Source: Armatimonadota bacterium (GTDB lineage Bacteria; Armatimonadota; Zipacnadia; UBA1398; JAKPQA01). From it: DNA of 64,000 nt. The DNA lies in contig JAKPQA010000192.1 of assembly GCA_029547025.1 (NCBI GenBank), positions 1 through 64,000 on the forward strand, read 5' to 3'. The translations under genes were made by a program, and so were the position numbers. Below are positions 1-8,617 of this stretch, one piece after another (the stretch's first letter is position 1; each line of letters opens with the position of its first letter). The notes below the pieces were generated by a model that made no database searches, was not told where the DNA came from, and worked only from the letters and a program-made list of their open reading frames with translations.

Positions 1-433
1 CATTCCGGCCACTGCGGCAAGGGAAGACACGCTACGGCAACCTGTCGCCCGGTACCGCGAGCACCCGTGTCGGGGGCACCGCCCCCGCAGCGGAGAGCCA
101 TGGACGGAATGGGGGATCGTTGGGGTGGGGATGTCGGCTCTTGTCAACGCAGAACAGCATGGCCTATTCGCTCAGCCTGGGGCAGCCCGGTTCGAGCGAT
201 CCGTGTTGCGGTTCGTATAAGGTGAGTATAGTACCTCCAGGCATTTCCGCCAGACAGCGCAAGATCGGGGAGCGAGTCAGGCCATGTCGGCCGCGGCCAG
301 CAACGCGATGCTGATGGTGTTGTCCGGGTACGCCATGGACCCGCGGGCTTGCGCCGGTGTGGTCCGGTGTTCACAATGGGTCCGGGATCGCTTCTGTCCC
401 TCGTGTTCACACACCAGGCTCCGGTGATACCTC
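1..433. other. Intergenic region upstream of lacI-type gene
   Basis: No convincing gene is seen here; the short frames on both strands are arginine/proline-rich and look like noise. It holds a perfect 7-bp hairpin (71-87, arms CGGGGGC/GCCCCCG, loop ACC) and a weak promoter-like pair further down. It is presumably the end of an upstream transcription unit plus the regulator's control region. Confidence 0.5.
206..232 (+). promoter_or_regulatory. Weak promoter candidate upstream of the LacI-type gene
   Basis: TTGCGG (206-211) and TATAGT (227-232) resemble sigma-70 -35 and -10 boxes, but the spacer is only 15 nt and the distance to the start codon is about 200 nt. It lies in a locally AT-richer patch of an otherwise GC-rich region. 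Tentative. Confidence 0.22.
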
Positions 434-1444
434 ATGCCCAGTATCTATGATGTCGCCCGCGAGGCCCGGGTATCCATCGCGACGGTCTCGCGGGTGTTCC
501 GTGGCACGGCTCCGGTGAGTGCCGCAACGCGGGAGCGTGTTCTCGCCGCCGCCCGTGCGCTGGGGTACCGCCCCAATCGGATCGCACGGGCCCTGGCCGA
601 GGGGAGAACTCGCGCGATCGGCGTCATGCTCCCCACCGATATCTCCAATCCGTTCTATGCGCAACTGGCGCAGCATGTGGCCAGCTGCGCCCGCACCGCA
701 TCATACGACGTTGCGGTGGGCCTGCCCCCCGACGACTCGGTCGAGAGCTTCCTCGAGACCACTGCGGCCCTGGAGGAACGCCAGGTGGATGGCCTGCTGT
801 TGTGTGCCTCCTGCTCGCGAGTGGCGGCCTACGCCGCCCGGCGTCCTCAGGGAGCGTGTCCCGCGGTTGCCGTCGGCTGCCTCCCGACCGTCGACGTGCC
901 CCTGGTGTCGGCTGACGAGGAATATGGGGGATATCTTATCACCAATCACCTCCTGGCCCTGGGGCATCGGCGAGTCGCCTTCCTGTGTGCGCCGGGCCAG
1001 CCCGGAACCGCGCATCCCCAGGGGCGCGAGCATGGCTACATTCGCGCCATGGACGCTCGCGGGCTCGAGCCGCTCCTATGGCATGGAGTCGGCACGCTCG
1101 AGTCGGGGTACACGAGGGTACGGGACTTGATGGCGGAACACGGCGACCTGACGGCGCTCGTTGCCGTGAACGACGCCGCGGCTCTGGGGGCACTCAGGGC
1201 CCTCTACGAGCTGAAGCGGCCGGTCCCCGCGCATGTGTCTCTGACCGGGTTTGACAACGTGGTGCAGGGGGTGTACTCGGCGCCGGCTCTCACATCGGTC
1301 GACCTGCCGGTTGCCGAGATGGCCGAGCGAGCTGTGCGGCTCCTCCTGTCCCTGGTCGGCTGCGACGGCACGGTGCCGACGCGCATCATCGTCAGGCCTC
1401 GCCTGGTGGTGCGCGAGTCCACCGCGCCGCCACGACCGCACTGA
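434..1444 (+). CDS. LacI/GalR-family transcriptional regulator
   Basis: A 336-residue repressor of normal LacI-family length. Residues 3-50 form the N-terminal helix-turn-helix and hinge helix (YDVAREARVSIATVSRVF, then the family-typical LGYRPN), followed by a periplasmic-binding-protein-like sugar-sensing domain (IGVMLP, GHRRVAFL, ALVAVNDAAALGAL, SLTGFDN). The family binds palindromic operators and releases them, or co-represses, upon sugar binding. The gene lies 25 nt upstream of a GH35 beta-galactosidase and in line with a second hydrolase, so it probably controls that set. I could not find a clear palindromic operator. The ligand is unknown; a galactoside is an inference from the neighbour only. 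Confidence 0.93.
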   Translation: MPSIYDVAREARVSIATVSRVFRGTAPVSAATRERVLAAARALGYRPNRIARALAEGRTRAIGVMLPTDISNPFYAQLAQHVASCARTASYDVAVGLPPDDSVESFLETTAALEERQVDGLLLCASCSRVAAYAARRPQGACPAVAVGCLPTVDVPLVSADEEYGGYLITNHLLALGHRRVAFLCAPGQPGTAHPQGREHGYIRAMDARGLEPLLWHGVGTLESGYTRVRDLMAEHGDLTALVAVNDAAALGALRALYELKRPVPAHVSLTGFDNVVQGVYSAPALTSVDLPVAEMAERAVRLLLSLVGCDGTVPTRIIVRPRLVVRESTAPPRPH

Positions 1445-1469
1445 CGGACCATCTCTTCGAGGAGGACCC

Positions 1470-3212
1470 ATGGGGCCGGTCACGATCCGCGGCAACCATT
1501 TCATCCAGGATGGCAGGCCTCTTCAGATCATCTCCGGCGCCATCCACTACTTCCGTGTGGTGCCCGATTACTGGTCCGACCGGCTGTTGAAGCTCCGCGC
1601 CTGCGGGTTCAACACGCTGGAGACCTACGTGGCCTGGAATCGCCACGAGCCCCGCCCCGGTGTGTTCGACTTCAGTGGCATGCTCGACATCGAACGGTAC
1701 CTGCACCTGGCCCACGAACACGGCCTGATGGCCATCGTCCGGCCCGGGCCCTACATCTGCTCGGAGTGGGACCTGGGCGGCCTGCCCTCGTGGCTGCTGG
1801 CCGATGGGAACATGCAGCTGCGCTGCGCGTACCGGCCGTACCTGGATGCCGTAGATCGCTTCCTCGACGCACTCATGCCGCGCCTGACGCCCCTTCAGGC
1901 ATCGCGGGGTGGGCCCATCATCGCCATGCAGGTCGAGAACGAGTACGGCAGCTATGGTAGTGACAAGGCGTACCTCTCACACCTGGAGCGCGGCCTGAGG
2001 GATCGCGGGTTCGACGGCCTGCTGTTCACCTCCGACGGCGCCACCGACTGGATGCTCGAGGGCGGGACGCTCCCGCACATTCTCAAGGTCGCCAACTTCG
2101 GCTCTGACCCAGCGGGGAACTTCGCGAAGCTCCGCGAGCATCAGCCCGAGGGCCCGATGATGTGCGGCGAGTTCTGGGCCGGCTGGTTCGATCACTGGGG
2201 CGAGAAACACCACACGCGCGACCCGGAGGACGCCGCCAAGTGCCTCGACGAGATGCTCGCCTCAGGCGCGTCGGCGAGCATCTACATGTTCCACGGAGGC
2301 ACGAACTTCGGCTTCCTCAATGGCGCCAACCACAGCGATCGCTACGAGCCGACCATCACCAGCTACGACTCTGATGCCGCGCTGAATGAGGCCGGCGACC
2401 CGACACCCAAGTACCATGCCTTCCGGCGCGTCGTGTCCCGCTACACGCCGCTGCCCGACATCGACGTCCCGTGCCCCTCGGCCAAGGCCGCGTACGGCCG
2501 TGTCGAGCTCACCGGGCAGGCCAAGCTGTTCGACGCACTCGATGCCCTGTCGTCGCCGTTGGAGCGTCCGACGCCCGACCCCATGGAACTCGTGGGTCAG
2601 GACTACGGCTTCATCCTCTACCGAACCACGGTACGCGGGCCGCGCGAGCCGCTGCCTGTCGTGCTCCACGAGGTACACGACCGGGCCCAGGTGTTCGTCG
2701 ACGGTGAGTTCCGTGGCGTCATTGAGCGCAGCGGGCCGCAGGAGGATCTGGTGCTCGGGTTCGAGCCGGGCGAGCATGCGCTGGACGTCCTCGTCGAGAA
2801 CATGGGCCGCATCAACTACGGACCCCTCCTGCACGACCGCAAGGGCATCACCCGCGGCGTGCGGCTCGGGAACCAGTTCCTGTACGGTTGGACGATCTGG
2901 CCCCTGCCACTCGACGACCTGACGGGGCTCTCGTTCCGGCCGCGGGCCGATCTGTCGGGTCCGGCCTTCCTCCGCGGCACGTTCCGCGTCGACGACGCAC
3001 GTGACACTTTCCTGGCCACGCCCGGCTGGAGCAAGGGCGCGTGCTTCCTCAACGGCTTCAACCTGGGACGCTACTGGGAGAGGGGGCCGCAGCGCACGCT
3101 CTATGTGCCGGCTCCACTCTTGCGCCCGGGCGAGAACGAGATCATCGTGTTCGAGCTGCATGGGGCTACGGAGCCCTTCGTCGAGTTCCGCGACGTCCCC
3201 GACCTGGGCTAG
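1470..3212 (+). CDS. GH35 beta-galactosidase
   Basis: A 580-residue glycoside hydrolase of family 35, which removes terminal beta-galactosyl residues. The TIM barrel starts at the N-terminus with the typical SGAIHYFR and GFNTLETYVAWN segments. The acid/base is expected at E158 in VENEYGSYG and the nucleophile at E234 in CGEFWAGW. Beta-sandwich domains follow, ending in the family-typical FLNGFNLGRYW region. An in-frame extension runs upstream to about 1251, but it overlaps the regulator; the ATG at 1470 has GGAGGA seven nt upstream (1461-1466) and gives the usual family N-terminus. No signal peptide is evident, so it is probably cytoplasmic and acts on imported oligosaccharides, unlike the secreted hydrolase next to it. 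Confidence 0.93.
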   Translation: MGPVTIRGNHFIQDGRPLQIISGAIHYFRVVPDYWSDRLLKLRACGFNTLETYVAWNRHEPRPGVFDFSGMLDIERYLHLAHEHGLMAIVRPGPYICSEWDLGGLPSWLLADGNMQLRCAYRPYLDAVDRFLDALMPRLTPLQASRGGPIIAMQVENEYGSYGSDKAYLSHLERGLRDRGFDGLLFTSDGATDWMLEGGTLPHILKVANFGSDPAGNFAKLREHQPEGPMMCGEFWAGWFDHWGEKHHTRDPEDAAKCLDEMLASGASASIYMFHGGTNFGFLNGANHSDRYEPTITSYDSDAALNEAGDPTPKYHAFRRVVSRYTPLPDIDVPCPSAKAAYGRVELTGQAKLFDALDALSSPLERPTPDPMELVGQDYGFILYRTTVRGPREPLPVVLHEVHDRAQVFVDGEFRGVIERSGPQEDLVLGFEPGEHALDVLVENMGRINYGPLLHDRKGITRGVRLGNQFLYGWTIWPLPLDDLTGLSFRPRADLSGPAFLRGTFRVDDARDTFLATPGWSKGACFLNGFNLGRYWERGPQRTLYVPAPLLRPGENEIIVFELHGATEPFVEFRDVPDLG

Positions 3213-3248
3213 GGGGGCGCCGCGTCGTTCTGTGTCCGGGAGGTCGCC

Positions 3249-5750
3249 ATGCCCCTCGCGATGCTTCTCGCATGGGTGCCGGTCTCGCTTGTCCAGCAGG
3301 TTGCGCCGGAAGACGTCTTCGTGGAGGCCGAGTCCGCGGCCAGCCACACATTCAGCAACGTGGCGGACTTCCCCGGCATCGTGAGCGGCGGCCGCATCCT
3401 CCGCTTGTGGGAGGGCAACGACCCGCCGGCCGACGGGTACTGGGCGGACTTGCCGTTCGCCGTGGCGGGCCAGGGGGACTACCACGTCTGGCTGGCGGCT
3501 TCGCTTCCGGGATCCACGAGCCCCTTCTGGTGGCGTGTCGACGACGGCCCCTGGGGCCATGTCACCGACGACATGCTTCTCGAGGTCGGCGAGACCTTCG
3601 GCGTGTCTGGCGTGATGGCGTGGATCGAGCTCACCACACAGCGCCTGGCTGCGGGCGGCCACAGGCTCCGGGTGCGGGTGGACGAGCGCCGCCCCGGACT
3701 CGAGAAGGCCCATCTGCTCTACCTCGACGCGATGCTCGTCACGCCGCGGGATATCATGCCTCGCGGCCTTGTGACGCCGGCGGACTTGCCGAACCTGGCG
3801 CCCCGGCCCGCTCCGCCGGTGCCCGTTCACCGAGCGGGCACACCAGGCGAGCCGATGATGCTCGGCACATCGGTGATGGGCCACAGCCAGAACCTGCTCG
3901 TGAAGTCCATCGGGTTCTCGCTGTCGCAGACCGACTCGGATCACCTGACGGTCAACGAGACCGCGCCCGGTGTGTGGGACTGGGCTGCGGCCGATGCCGG
4001 GCTCGAGGCCTGTCGCAAGGCCGGGCTTCGCTGGCAGTACTTCCCCCACTGGCACTGGCCGCCCGAGTGGTACCGCGCCACCGATCGGTTCGTGCCGTGC
4101 ACGGGCTTGCGCAGCGGCCGGAAGCTGGCCTGCATGTCCCTCTGGAGCCCGGATATCCTACCGTGGTTCGACCACTGCTACACGGCGATGGCCGAGCACT
4201 ACGGGTCTGGGGCTGATCCGGTCGCCGCCATCTACGTCGGCGTCCACGGCGACTTCGGCGAGACCATCTTCCCCATGGGCTTCCACCCGGTCGAGCGGGA
4301 ACGCTTCGGCCCCGAGGGCACGGGCGTGGCGGACTTCTGGTGTGCCGCTGAGCCGGACCGGGCCGCCTTCCGTGTCTGGGCGAGCGAACGGTACGAGTCG
4401 CTCGAGGCCCTGAACCAGGCTTGGGGCACCGACTTCGCCGGTTGGGATGTCCTGGACTATCCGCCCGCCGCCTACAGCAACGAGGCCGACGTGAAGTCCA
4501 CACCGGAGGTGCGCCGGCGCTGGCTCGACTTCATCGACTGGTATTTCGGCAGCATGACACAGTTCACGGCCGACGTATGCCGCATCGCCCGACGCCACTT
4601 CCCCGAGGCCATGCTGGTTCTGCCGGTGGGCGGCGGCGCCGAGTCCTTGGTGTATGGGCAGGACAACACGGCGCTACCCAAGATCGCCGCCGAACTCGGC
4701 GTCCACATCCGGTCGACCCACGGCGGCTTCCAGCCCTTCGCTGACAACTACAGTACGATCAACCGGCGCATCGCCACGGCCTCCAAGTTCTACGGCGCGC
4801 CCTTCTGGACCGAGCCCCCGGGCTCGATCTCGGCCACGCTCGAGGTCAGCCGGATCGCCGAGTCCATCGCCTGTGCCAGTTGGGGCTTCTGGGACTGGGG
4901 CAGCAACCCGGTGGCGGCCGCCGACGTGTTCCGCGAGTATGCCGCCTTCTTCACTCGGGAGAAGCCCGTCGTCGACGTAGCGCTCCTCTTCCCCACCACC
5001 AACTACCGGCTCAACTGGCTCAACGCCCACTCGCCGAAGCTCGCGAAGATGGGCGCCGAGCTGCGCGACGTGATGGACTATGACATCATCGACGAGATGC
5101 TCATCGCCGACGGCGCCCTCGACCGCTACCGGGTGCTGGCATGGCTCGAAGGCGACTGGGTCGAGGCATCGACGCTGCGGAAGCTGGCCGACTGGATTGA
5201 GGCAGGCGGCGTCCTGTTCCGGGTCGGTGCCGAGCCGATGCAGGACGTCTCCGGCGATGCGGCGCTCGCCCGCGAGTTCCTCGGTGTCACCGACGCCGCA
5301 CCCGTGCCGGGCGGGGGGTCCGGGCCGCTCGTCGTCGCCGACTTCGCCCGGCACCTGAAGGGCACGCCCGAGCCGGTGGTCGCGGCCACGGCGAGCCCGC
5401 TGGCCGAGGGAGCGCAGATGCTGGCGCAGGCCGGCGGCGCACCCGCGGCCTGGGCTGTGCCGCGCGGGCGCGGCTGGGTGATCGTCTGGGCCGGTATGTG
5501 CAACGATGACCGCGAACGCCGTACGGCCTCCGAGCTCTTGCGGGACGTGGTCTACAACCTGTCGGCGCTCGACGGGACCAAGGCAGACGCCCTGGAGCTC
5601 GATACGGCCTGGGATAGCGTCTACACCACGCTCCTGGCCAATGGCGAGGCGGTGGTCTACAACGACTCGACGGAGCCCCGCGCGGTGACCATCGGCGGCC
5701 AGACCCTCGACCTTCCGCCGAAGTCGCTGCGGAGCGCGCTGGCGAAGTAG
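3249..5750 (+). CDS. Secreted multidomain glycoside hydrolase (clan A, GH42/GH14-like)
   Basis: An 833-residue protein with a short hydrophobic N-terminus suggestive of export. Residues about 20-165 are a beta-sandwich carbohydrate-binding-like module that resembles the N-terminus of the giant GH2-type protein at 53.1-58.2 kb. A TIM barrel follows; two glutamates sit where clan-A enzymes have them, E338 in HGDFGETIF and E522 in FWTEPPG, and I infer these to be acid/base and nucleophile. The C-terminal third resembles the trimerisation and beta domains of GH42 enzymes (VALLFPTTNYRLNWLN, then LADWIEAGGVLFRVG). It starts 36 nt after the GH35 gene and is probably cotranscribed. Family assignment beyond clan A is uncertain, and the substrate is not readable from sequence. 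Confidence 0.72.
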   Translation: MPLAMLLAWVPVSLVQQVAPEDVFVEAESAASHTFSNVADFPGIVSGGRILRLWEGNDPPADGYWADLPFAVAGQGDYHVWLAASLPGSTSPFWWRVDDGPWGHVTDDMLLEVGETFGVSGVMAWIELTTQRLAAGGHRLRVRVDERRPGLEKAHLLYLDAMLVTPRDIMPRGLVTPADLPNLAPRPAPPVPVHRAGTPGEPMMLGTSVMGHSQNLLVKSIGFSLSQTDSDHLTVNETAPGVWDWAAADAGLEACRKAGLRWQYFPHWHWPPEWYRATDRFVPCTGLRSGRKLACMSLWSPDILPWFDHCYTAMAEHYGSGADPVAAIYVGVHGDFGETIFPMGFHPVERERFGPEGTGVADFWCAAEPDRAAFRVWASERYESLEALNQAWGTDFAGWDVLDYPPAAYSNEADVKSTPEVRRRWLDFIDWYFGSMTQFTADVCRIARRHFPEAMLVLPVGGGAESLVYGQDNTALPKIAAELGVHIRSTHGGFQPFADNYSTINRRIATASKFYGAPFWTEPPGSISATLEVSRIAESIACASWGFWDWGSNPVAAADVFREYAAFFTREKPVVDVALLFPTTNYRLNWLNAHSPKLAKMGAELRDVMDYDIIDEMLIADGALDRYRVLAWLEGDWVEASTLRKLADWIEAGGVLFRVGAEPMQDVSGDAALAREFLGVTDAAPVPGGGSGPLVVADFARHLKGTPEPVVAATASPLAEGAQMLAQAGGAPAAWAVPRGRGWVIVWAGMCNDDRERRTASELLRDVVYNLSALDGTKADALELDTAWDSVYTTLLANGEAVVYNDSTEPRAVTIGGQTLDLPPKSLRSALAK

Positions 5751-5761
5751 CGGCAGCGGCC

Positions 5762-5777
5762 GGGGACCCCGGTCCCC
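5762..5777 (+). terminator. Terminator-like perfect hairpin
   Basis: GGGGACC-CC-GGTCCCC is a perfect 7-bp stem 12 nt after the stop of the secreted hydrolase. No T-tract follows. It directly abuts repeat copy A, so it may also be part of that element. Confidence 0.4.
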
Positions 5778-5852
5778 TGGTCTTGCGGAGGGGCCAGATA
5801 GGGGGAACCGTGGGCCGGTAGGCCGATGGTGGGACCCTAATCGGCCCGGGTC
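5778..5852 (+). repeat. Structured intergenic repeat, copy A
   Basis: Begins GGTCTTGCGGAGGGGCC, continues to GGGGGAACC, then a variable stem (GGGCC-GGTA-GGCC core), then GGTGGGACCCTAATCGGC and CCGGGTC. It shares the flanking conserved blocks with copies B, C and D at 8.1-8.5 kb but has a different stem sequence. It sits between the secreted hydrolase and the methyltransferase-like gene. Confidence 0.75.
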
Positions 5853-5895
5853 GGCCGTCAGGCCGACGGATCGACCCAAGGAGGCAACCAACACC

Positions 5896-6744
5896 ATGTG
5901 GACCACCGAGCAGCTCCTGGCCGAAGCCGTCGGCGGGCGCGTCGGCAGGCGCTTCGTCGGCATGGACGAAATCGACGGCATGGAGGCCGATGCGCTGAAG
6001 CGCGCCGCCGAGCAGGCCCTGGCGCGGCCCCAAGCCTCCGAGTTCGATCCCGGCGCCCGGCCGCTCAGCCGGCGGCTCTTGGCGGCCCAGTGGACGCTGG
6101 TGCTCGATAGCGTCGGCCTGCCCGCGGAGCCGAGAGTGCTCGAGCTGTGCGCGGGCGGCAGCGATCCCGTGGTCGTGGCGCTGGATGTGCTCTACGGCAG
6201 CCGGGCCACCTATGCGACCATCAACCTCAACCGGAAGCTCGCTGCCGAGCTGATGGACCGCGCCCGGGGCCTCGACCTGCAGGTCCGGCTCATCGAGGAC
6301 GATGCCCAGAACCTGCTGACGCACTTCCCCAGGGGCAGCTTCGACGCCGTCTGCTTCCACCACGCTGTCAACGACATCCTCCAGACGGCCGTGGCGGCCA
6401 AGCACGGCCTCGACACCCGGGATCTTGACTGGTGGCCCAACGAGCGGCAGATGATCGAGTGGATGGCCGTCGAGCACGAGGCTCACGGGCTCAGCGAAGT
6501 CGGCCTTCCGGAGCTGCGAGCCATCTTGGAGTCGGCCGCCACCGCGGTGAAGCCCGGCGGCACCCTCTGCTTCGACCACTGGACGTGGCACTACCACCTG
6601 GGGCTGGACTGGTTCCCCGGGGCGCTGTTCAACCAGCTCATCCCGATGGCCCGCGAGGTGGCCTTGTCGCTCACCACGCCGCTGGTCGAGGTGACCCCCG
6701 CCGGCCTCGACCGGCAGTGGTGGATGGTGCTGAGGAAGCCGTAG
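5896..6744 (+). CDS. Class I SAM-dependent methyltransferase-like protein
   Basis: A 282-residue protein with a Rossmann-like methyltransferase core. VLELCAGGSDP (about residues 78-88) corresponds to the SAM-binding motif I, IEDDAQNLL and FDAVCFHHAVNDI to motifs II-IV, and VKPGGTLCFDHW to the post-motif region. The C-terminal aromatic stretch (HWTWHYHLGLDWFPG) is unusual. The start has AGGAGG 11 nt upstream. It lies after a repeat copy, 145 nt behind the hydrolase genes, so cotranscription with them is possible but not clear. I cannot name the substrate. Confidence 0.6.
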   Translation: MWTTEQLLAEAVGGRVGRRFVGMDEIDGMEADALKRAAEQALARPQASEFDPGARPLSRRLLAAQWTLVLDSVGLPAEPRVLELCAGGSDPVVVALDVLYGSRATYATINLNRKLAAELMDRARGLDLQVRLIEDDAQNLLTHFPRGSFDAVCFHHAVNDILQTAVAAKHGLDTRDLDWWPNERQMIEWMAVEHEAHGLSEVGLPELRAILESAATAVKPGGTLCFDHWTWHYHLGLDWFPGALFNQLIPMAREVALSLTTPLVEVTPAGLDRQWWMVLRKP

Positions 6745-7216
6745 GCCGCAAGCCGGCGTCACGGCGCCATCGGTCGGGCGTGAGCTATGTCGGAGCCGCG
6801 ACGGTGTTGCCTGTGAGAGTGGTGAACGCCACCTCATAGCCGCGCCAGCCGTGCCATCTGTGCCGCTGCAACGCGGATGAGTCGGGCCTGCAGCTCACCG
6901 ATGGCCCCGATCACGAGTTCAACCCGTGCTGGCTGCCCGATAGCGGGATCGCGTTCGTGTCCACGCGGGCGAAGCGCTTCGTGCTGTGCAACGTCACGCC
7001 CGTGGCGACGCTCCACCGGATGGAGCGCGACGGGAGCGGCATCGCGGGCTCTCGGCGAAATCTGGCGTTCTGGCGGCGCCGTACCTGGCTCCACGCGTGC
7101 GTGAAGCGTCTCGCTTGGAACCGACGAGAAACCGACCGGGACGGTCGGCCTACGCGGCGGCGTAGCATCCAACCTGGGCCCATGGCGGGTCCACCGTCTG
7201 GGCCCGCCCGCTCCCC
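6745..7216. other. Intergenic region with gene remnant
   Basis: This 472-nt gap lies between the methyltransferase-like gene and the convergent isomerase-like gene. Apart from the propeller fragment I see only GC-rich sequence without a supported gene or strong hairpin. Confidence 0.5.
6840..7060 (+). pseudogene. Fragment of a PD40/TolB-type beta-propeller protein (HzsA-like)
   Basis: An open stretch of about 70 codons reads CHLCRCNADESGLQLTDG, then FNPCWLPDSGIAFVSTR, then LHRMERDGSGI. These are the hallmarks of WD40-like PD40 repeats as found in the middle domain of hydrazine-synthase-alpha-like and cytochrome-associated propellers. A stop codon (6837-6839) precedes it and the coding similarity ends after the DGSGI segment. 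It has no start or RBS of its own, so it is a remnant of a much longer gene. Confidence 0.55.
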
Positions 7217-8104
7217 CTACCGCCCCAGCCCCGCCACGAACTCGACGAAGCGACAGGCGCAGCGGTCGAGGTTCTCGAGCGAGCCGCCGCCGCGCAGCGG
7301 GGAGCACATCTCGTAGCCCACGAAGCCCTCGTAGCCACCGTCGGCCAGCACGTGCAGGAAGCGCTTGTAGTCGATGAAGCCCTCGCCCATGGGCACGGCA
7401 AGCAGCGTGTCGGTCTGTCGCTCGTAGTTCACCAGTGGCGGCACATAGCGGAAGCGCCGCAGCCGCAAGTAGTCAGCCACAGTGGTGTGGCGGAGCATCG
7501 GCAGCACGGCACGAACCGCCTCGGCTGGGTCATCGCCGTGCAGCGCCGGCGCCCACGCGTCGAAGGCTGCCCCGCAGTTCGGCCGGTCGACCTCCACCAG
7601 GAGTTCGACCATGGCCTCGCTGGCCACGGCCACATCGTGGTGGTTCTGGACAGCCAGCGAGACACGGTACTCGGCCACGCGATCCGCGCACTCGCGAATG
7701 GCCGTCACGCAGCGCGACCATGCGGCGGGGTAGGTGAGGGAATGCGACTCGAACGCCGTGAAGACACGCACCACGTCGCAGCCGAGACCGCGGGCGATCC
7801 GGCCCAGCTCGCCAACGTGGTGGATCTGCATCTCCACCGTCGGCACATCCGGATGCTCCGCGTCGGCCGTGAAGTTGGTGTAGCCAGCCAGACAGGCGCA
7901 AACGAGCCCGCGCGCCTCCAGCCGCTCGCGGAGTGCGGCGATGCGCTCTGCTGTCATGTCCAGCACCGACGCGTGCGGCCGCTTCGCCATGAGCATGATA
8001 CCGTCGAATCCAAGGTCGGCCGCCCGGTCGACAATGGCATCGAGATCGAGGGCGGCCTGCCCCCAGAAGCCGGCATACGAGACGGTGTGCAGACAGGTCT
8101 TCAC
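7217..8104 (-). CDS. Sugar phosphate isomerase/epimerase-like TIM barrel
   Basis: A 295-residue member of the xylose-isomerase-like TIM-barrel (AP endonuclease family 2) superfamily. The predicted strands run from DLGFDGIML near the start through VVRVFTAF and LAVQNHHD to YEGFVGYEM. Metal-ligand candidates include the E in AFESH, the H pair in NHHDV, D in AAFDAWAP and E in GYEM. Family members usually isomerise or epimerise keto sugars or inositol derivatives. An upstream in-frame extension exists, but the GTG at 8104 has AGGGG eight nt upstream and begins the conserved fold. It lies downstream of the GH38 gene on the same strand, separated by the repeat block. Substrate unknown. Confidence 0.75.
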   Translation of the reverse strand: MKTCLHTVSYAGFWGQAALDLDAIVDRAADLGFDGIMLMAKRPHASVLDMTAERIAALRERLEARGLVCACLAGYTNFTADAEHPDVPTVEMQIHHVGELGRIARGLGCDVVRVFTAFESHSLTYPAAWSRCVTAIRECADRVAEYRVSLAVQNHHDVAVASEAMVELLVEVDRPNCGAAFDAWAPALHGDDPAEAVRAVLPMLRHTTVADYLRLRRFRYVPPLVNYERQTDTLLAVPMGEGFIDYKRFLHVLADGGYEGFVGYEMCSPLRGGGSLENLDRCACRFVEFVAGLGR

Positions 8105-8164
8105 CGCATTCGCCCCTATCCCGCCAGTAGCGATAGCCCAAAGCCTCGCACAGCCACCAGACCC

Positions 8165-8237
8165 GGTTGCGGGGGGGGGCCACATGGGGAGGGCCGTCCG
8201 GCGAAGCCGGATGGTGGGCCCCCAATGGGCTCTGGTC
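8165..8237 (+). repeat. Structured intergenic repeat, copy B
   Basis: Contains GGTTGCGG, a G-run, CCACATGGGGAGGGCC, then a near-perfect stem CCGTCCGGC-GAA-GCCGGATGG (one G-U wobble), then GGGCCCCCAATGGGC and CTCTGGTC. The conserved blocks match copies A and D although the stem sequence differs. Confidence 0.75.
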
Positions 8238-8311
8238 AGCCGCAGGCCAACCGTCCAGGACCATCAGTGGCCTCCGACTGCGCTCTCCGGCCCATCCAGG
8301 GCCGTCGGGCG

Positions 8312-8364
8312 CCGGGCCGATTAGGGACCCACCAGCCGCCCGTGGCGGCTGGTTCCCCCCATCA
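8312..8364 (-). repeat. Structured intergenic repeat, copy C (inverted)
   Basis: Read on the minus strand: TGATGGGGGGAACC, stem AGCCGCC-ACG-GGCGGCT, then GGTGGGTCCCTAATCGGC and CCGG. The stem is perfect and extends into the flanking ACC/GGT, giving 10 bp. The right-hand block is almost identical to that of copy A. Confidence 0.75.
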
Positions 8365-8403
8365 GGCATTGGCGGTAACCTAGGGCTCCCGTGGCCCATC
8401 CGC

Positions 8404-8474
8404 CTGGTTGCGGAGGGGCGCCATGGGGGGAACCACGCGTCTCCCAGCGTGGTGGGCCCCCAACGCGCCCGGTC
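8404..8474 (+). repeat. Structured intergenic repeat, copy D
   Basis: Reads CTGGTTGCGGAGGGGC, GCCATGGGGGGAACC, stem ACCACGC with GCGTGGT around an 8-nt loop, then GGGCCCCCAACGCGCC and CGGTC. It has the same architecture as A, B and C with another stem sequence. Confidence 0.75.
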
Positions 8475-8533
8475 CGCACGCCCCAACCTCGGGCCGGTCA
8501 GGGGCCCCGCGCCCCCTGGGCGCACCCCTGTGC

Positions 8534-8552
8534 GGCCCTCCGCAAGACCAGG
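8534..8552 (-). repeat. Truncated repeat copy E
   Basis: On the minus strand CCTGGTCTTGCGGAGGGCC matches the left end of copy A (CCTGGTCTTGCGGAGGGGCC) and then diverges. Only the left block is preserved. Confidence 0.6.
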
Positions 8553-8617
8553 CGGGCGTTCCGCGCGACCTTCGCGAGACCCAGCCGCCCGGCCAAGGGC
8601 GCTATGTTACCGCCAAT

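Noticed and set aside
1-433. LacI operator upstream of the regulator
   Set aside because: I looked for even-length dyads with a central CG and found only short imperfect ones, such as GTGTTCACAC near 403, so no operator is claimed.
2262-4055. 597-codon minus-strand frame antisense to the GH35 and secreted hydrolase genes
   Set aside because: It overlaps two well-supported genes completely and shows no domain; long antisense frames are expected at this GC content.
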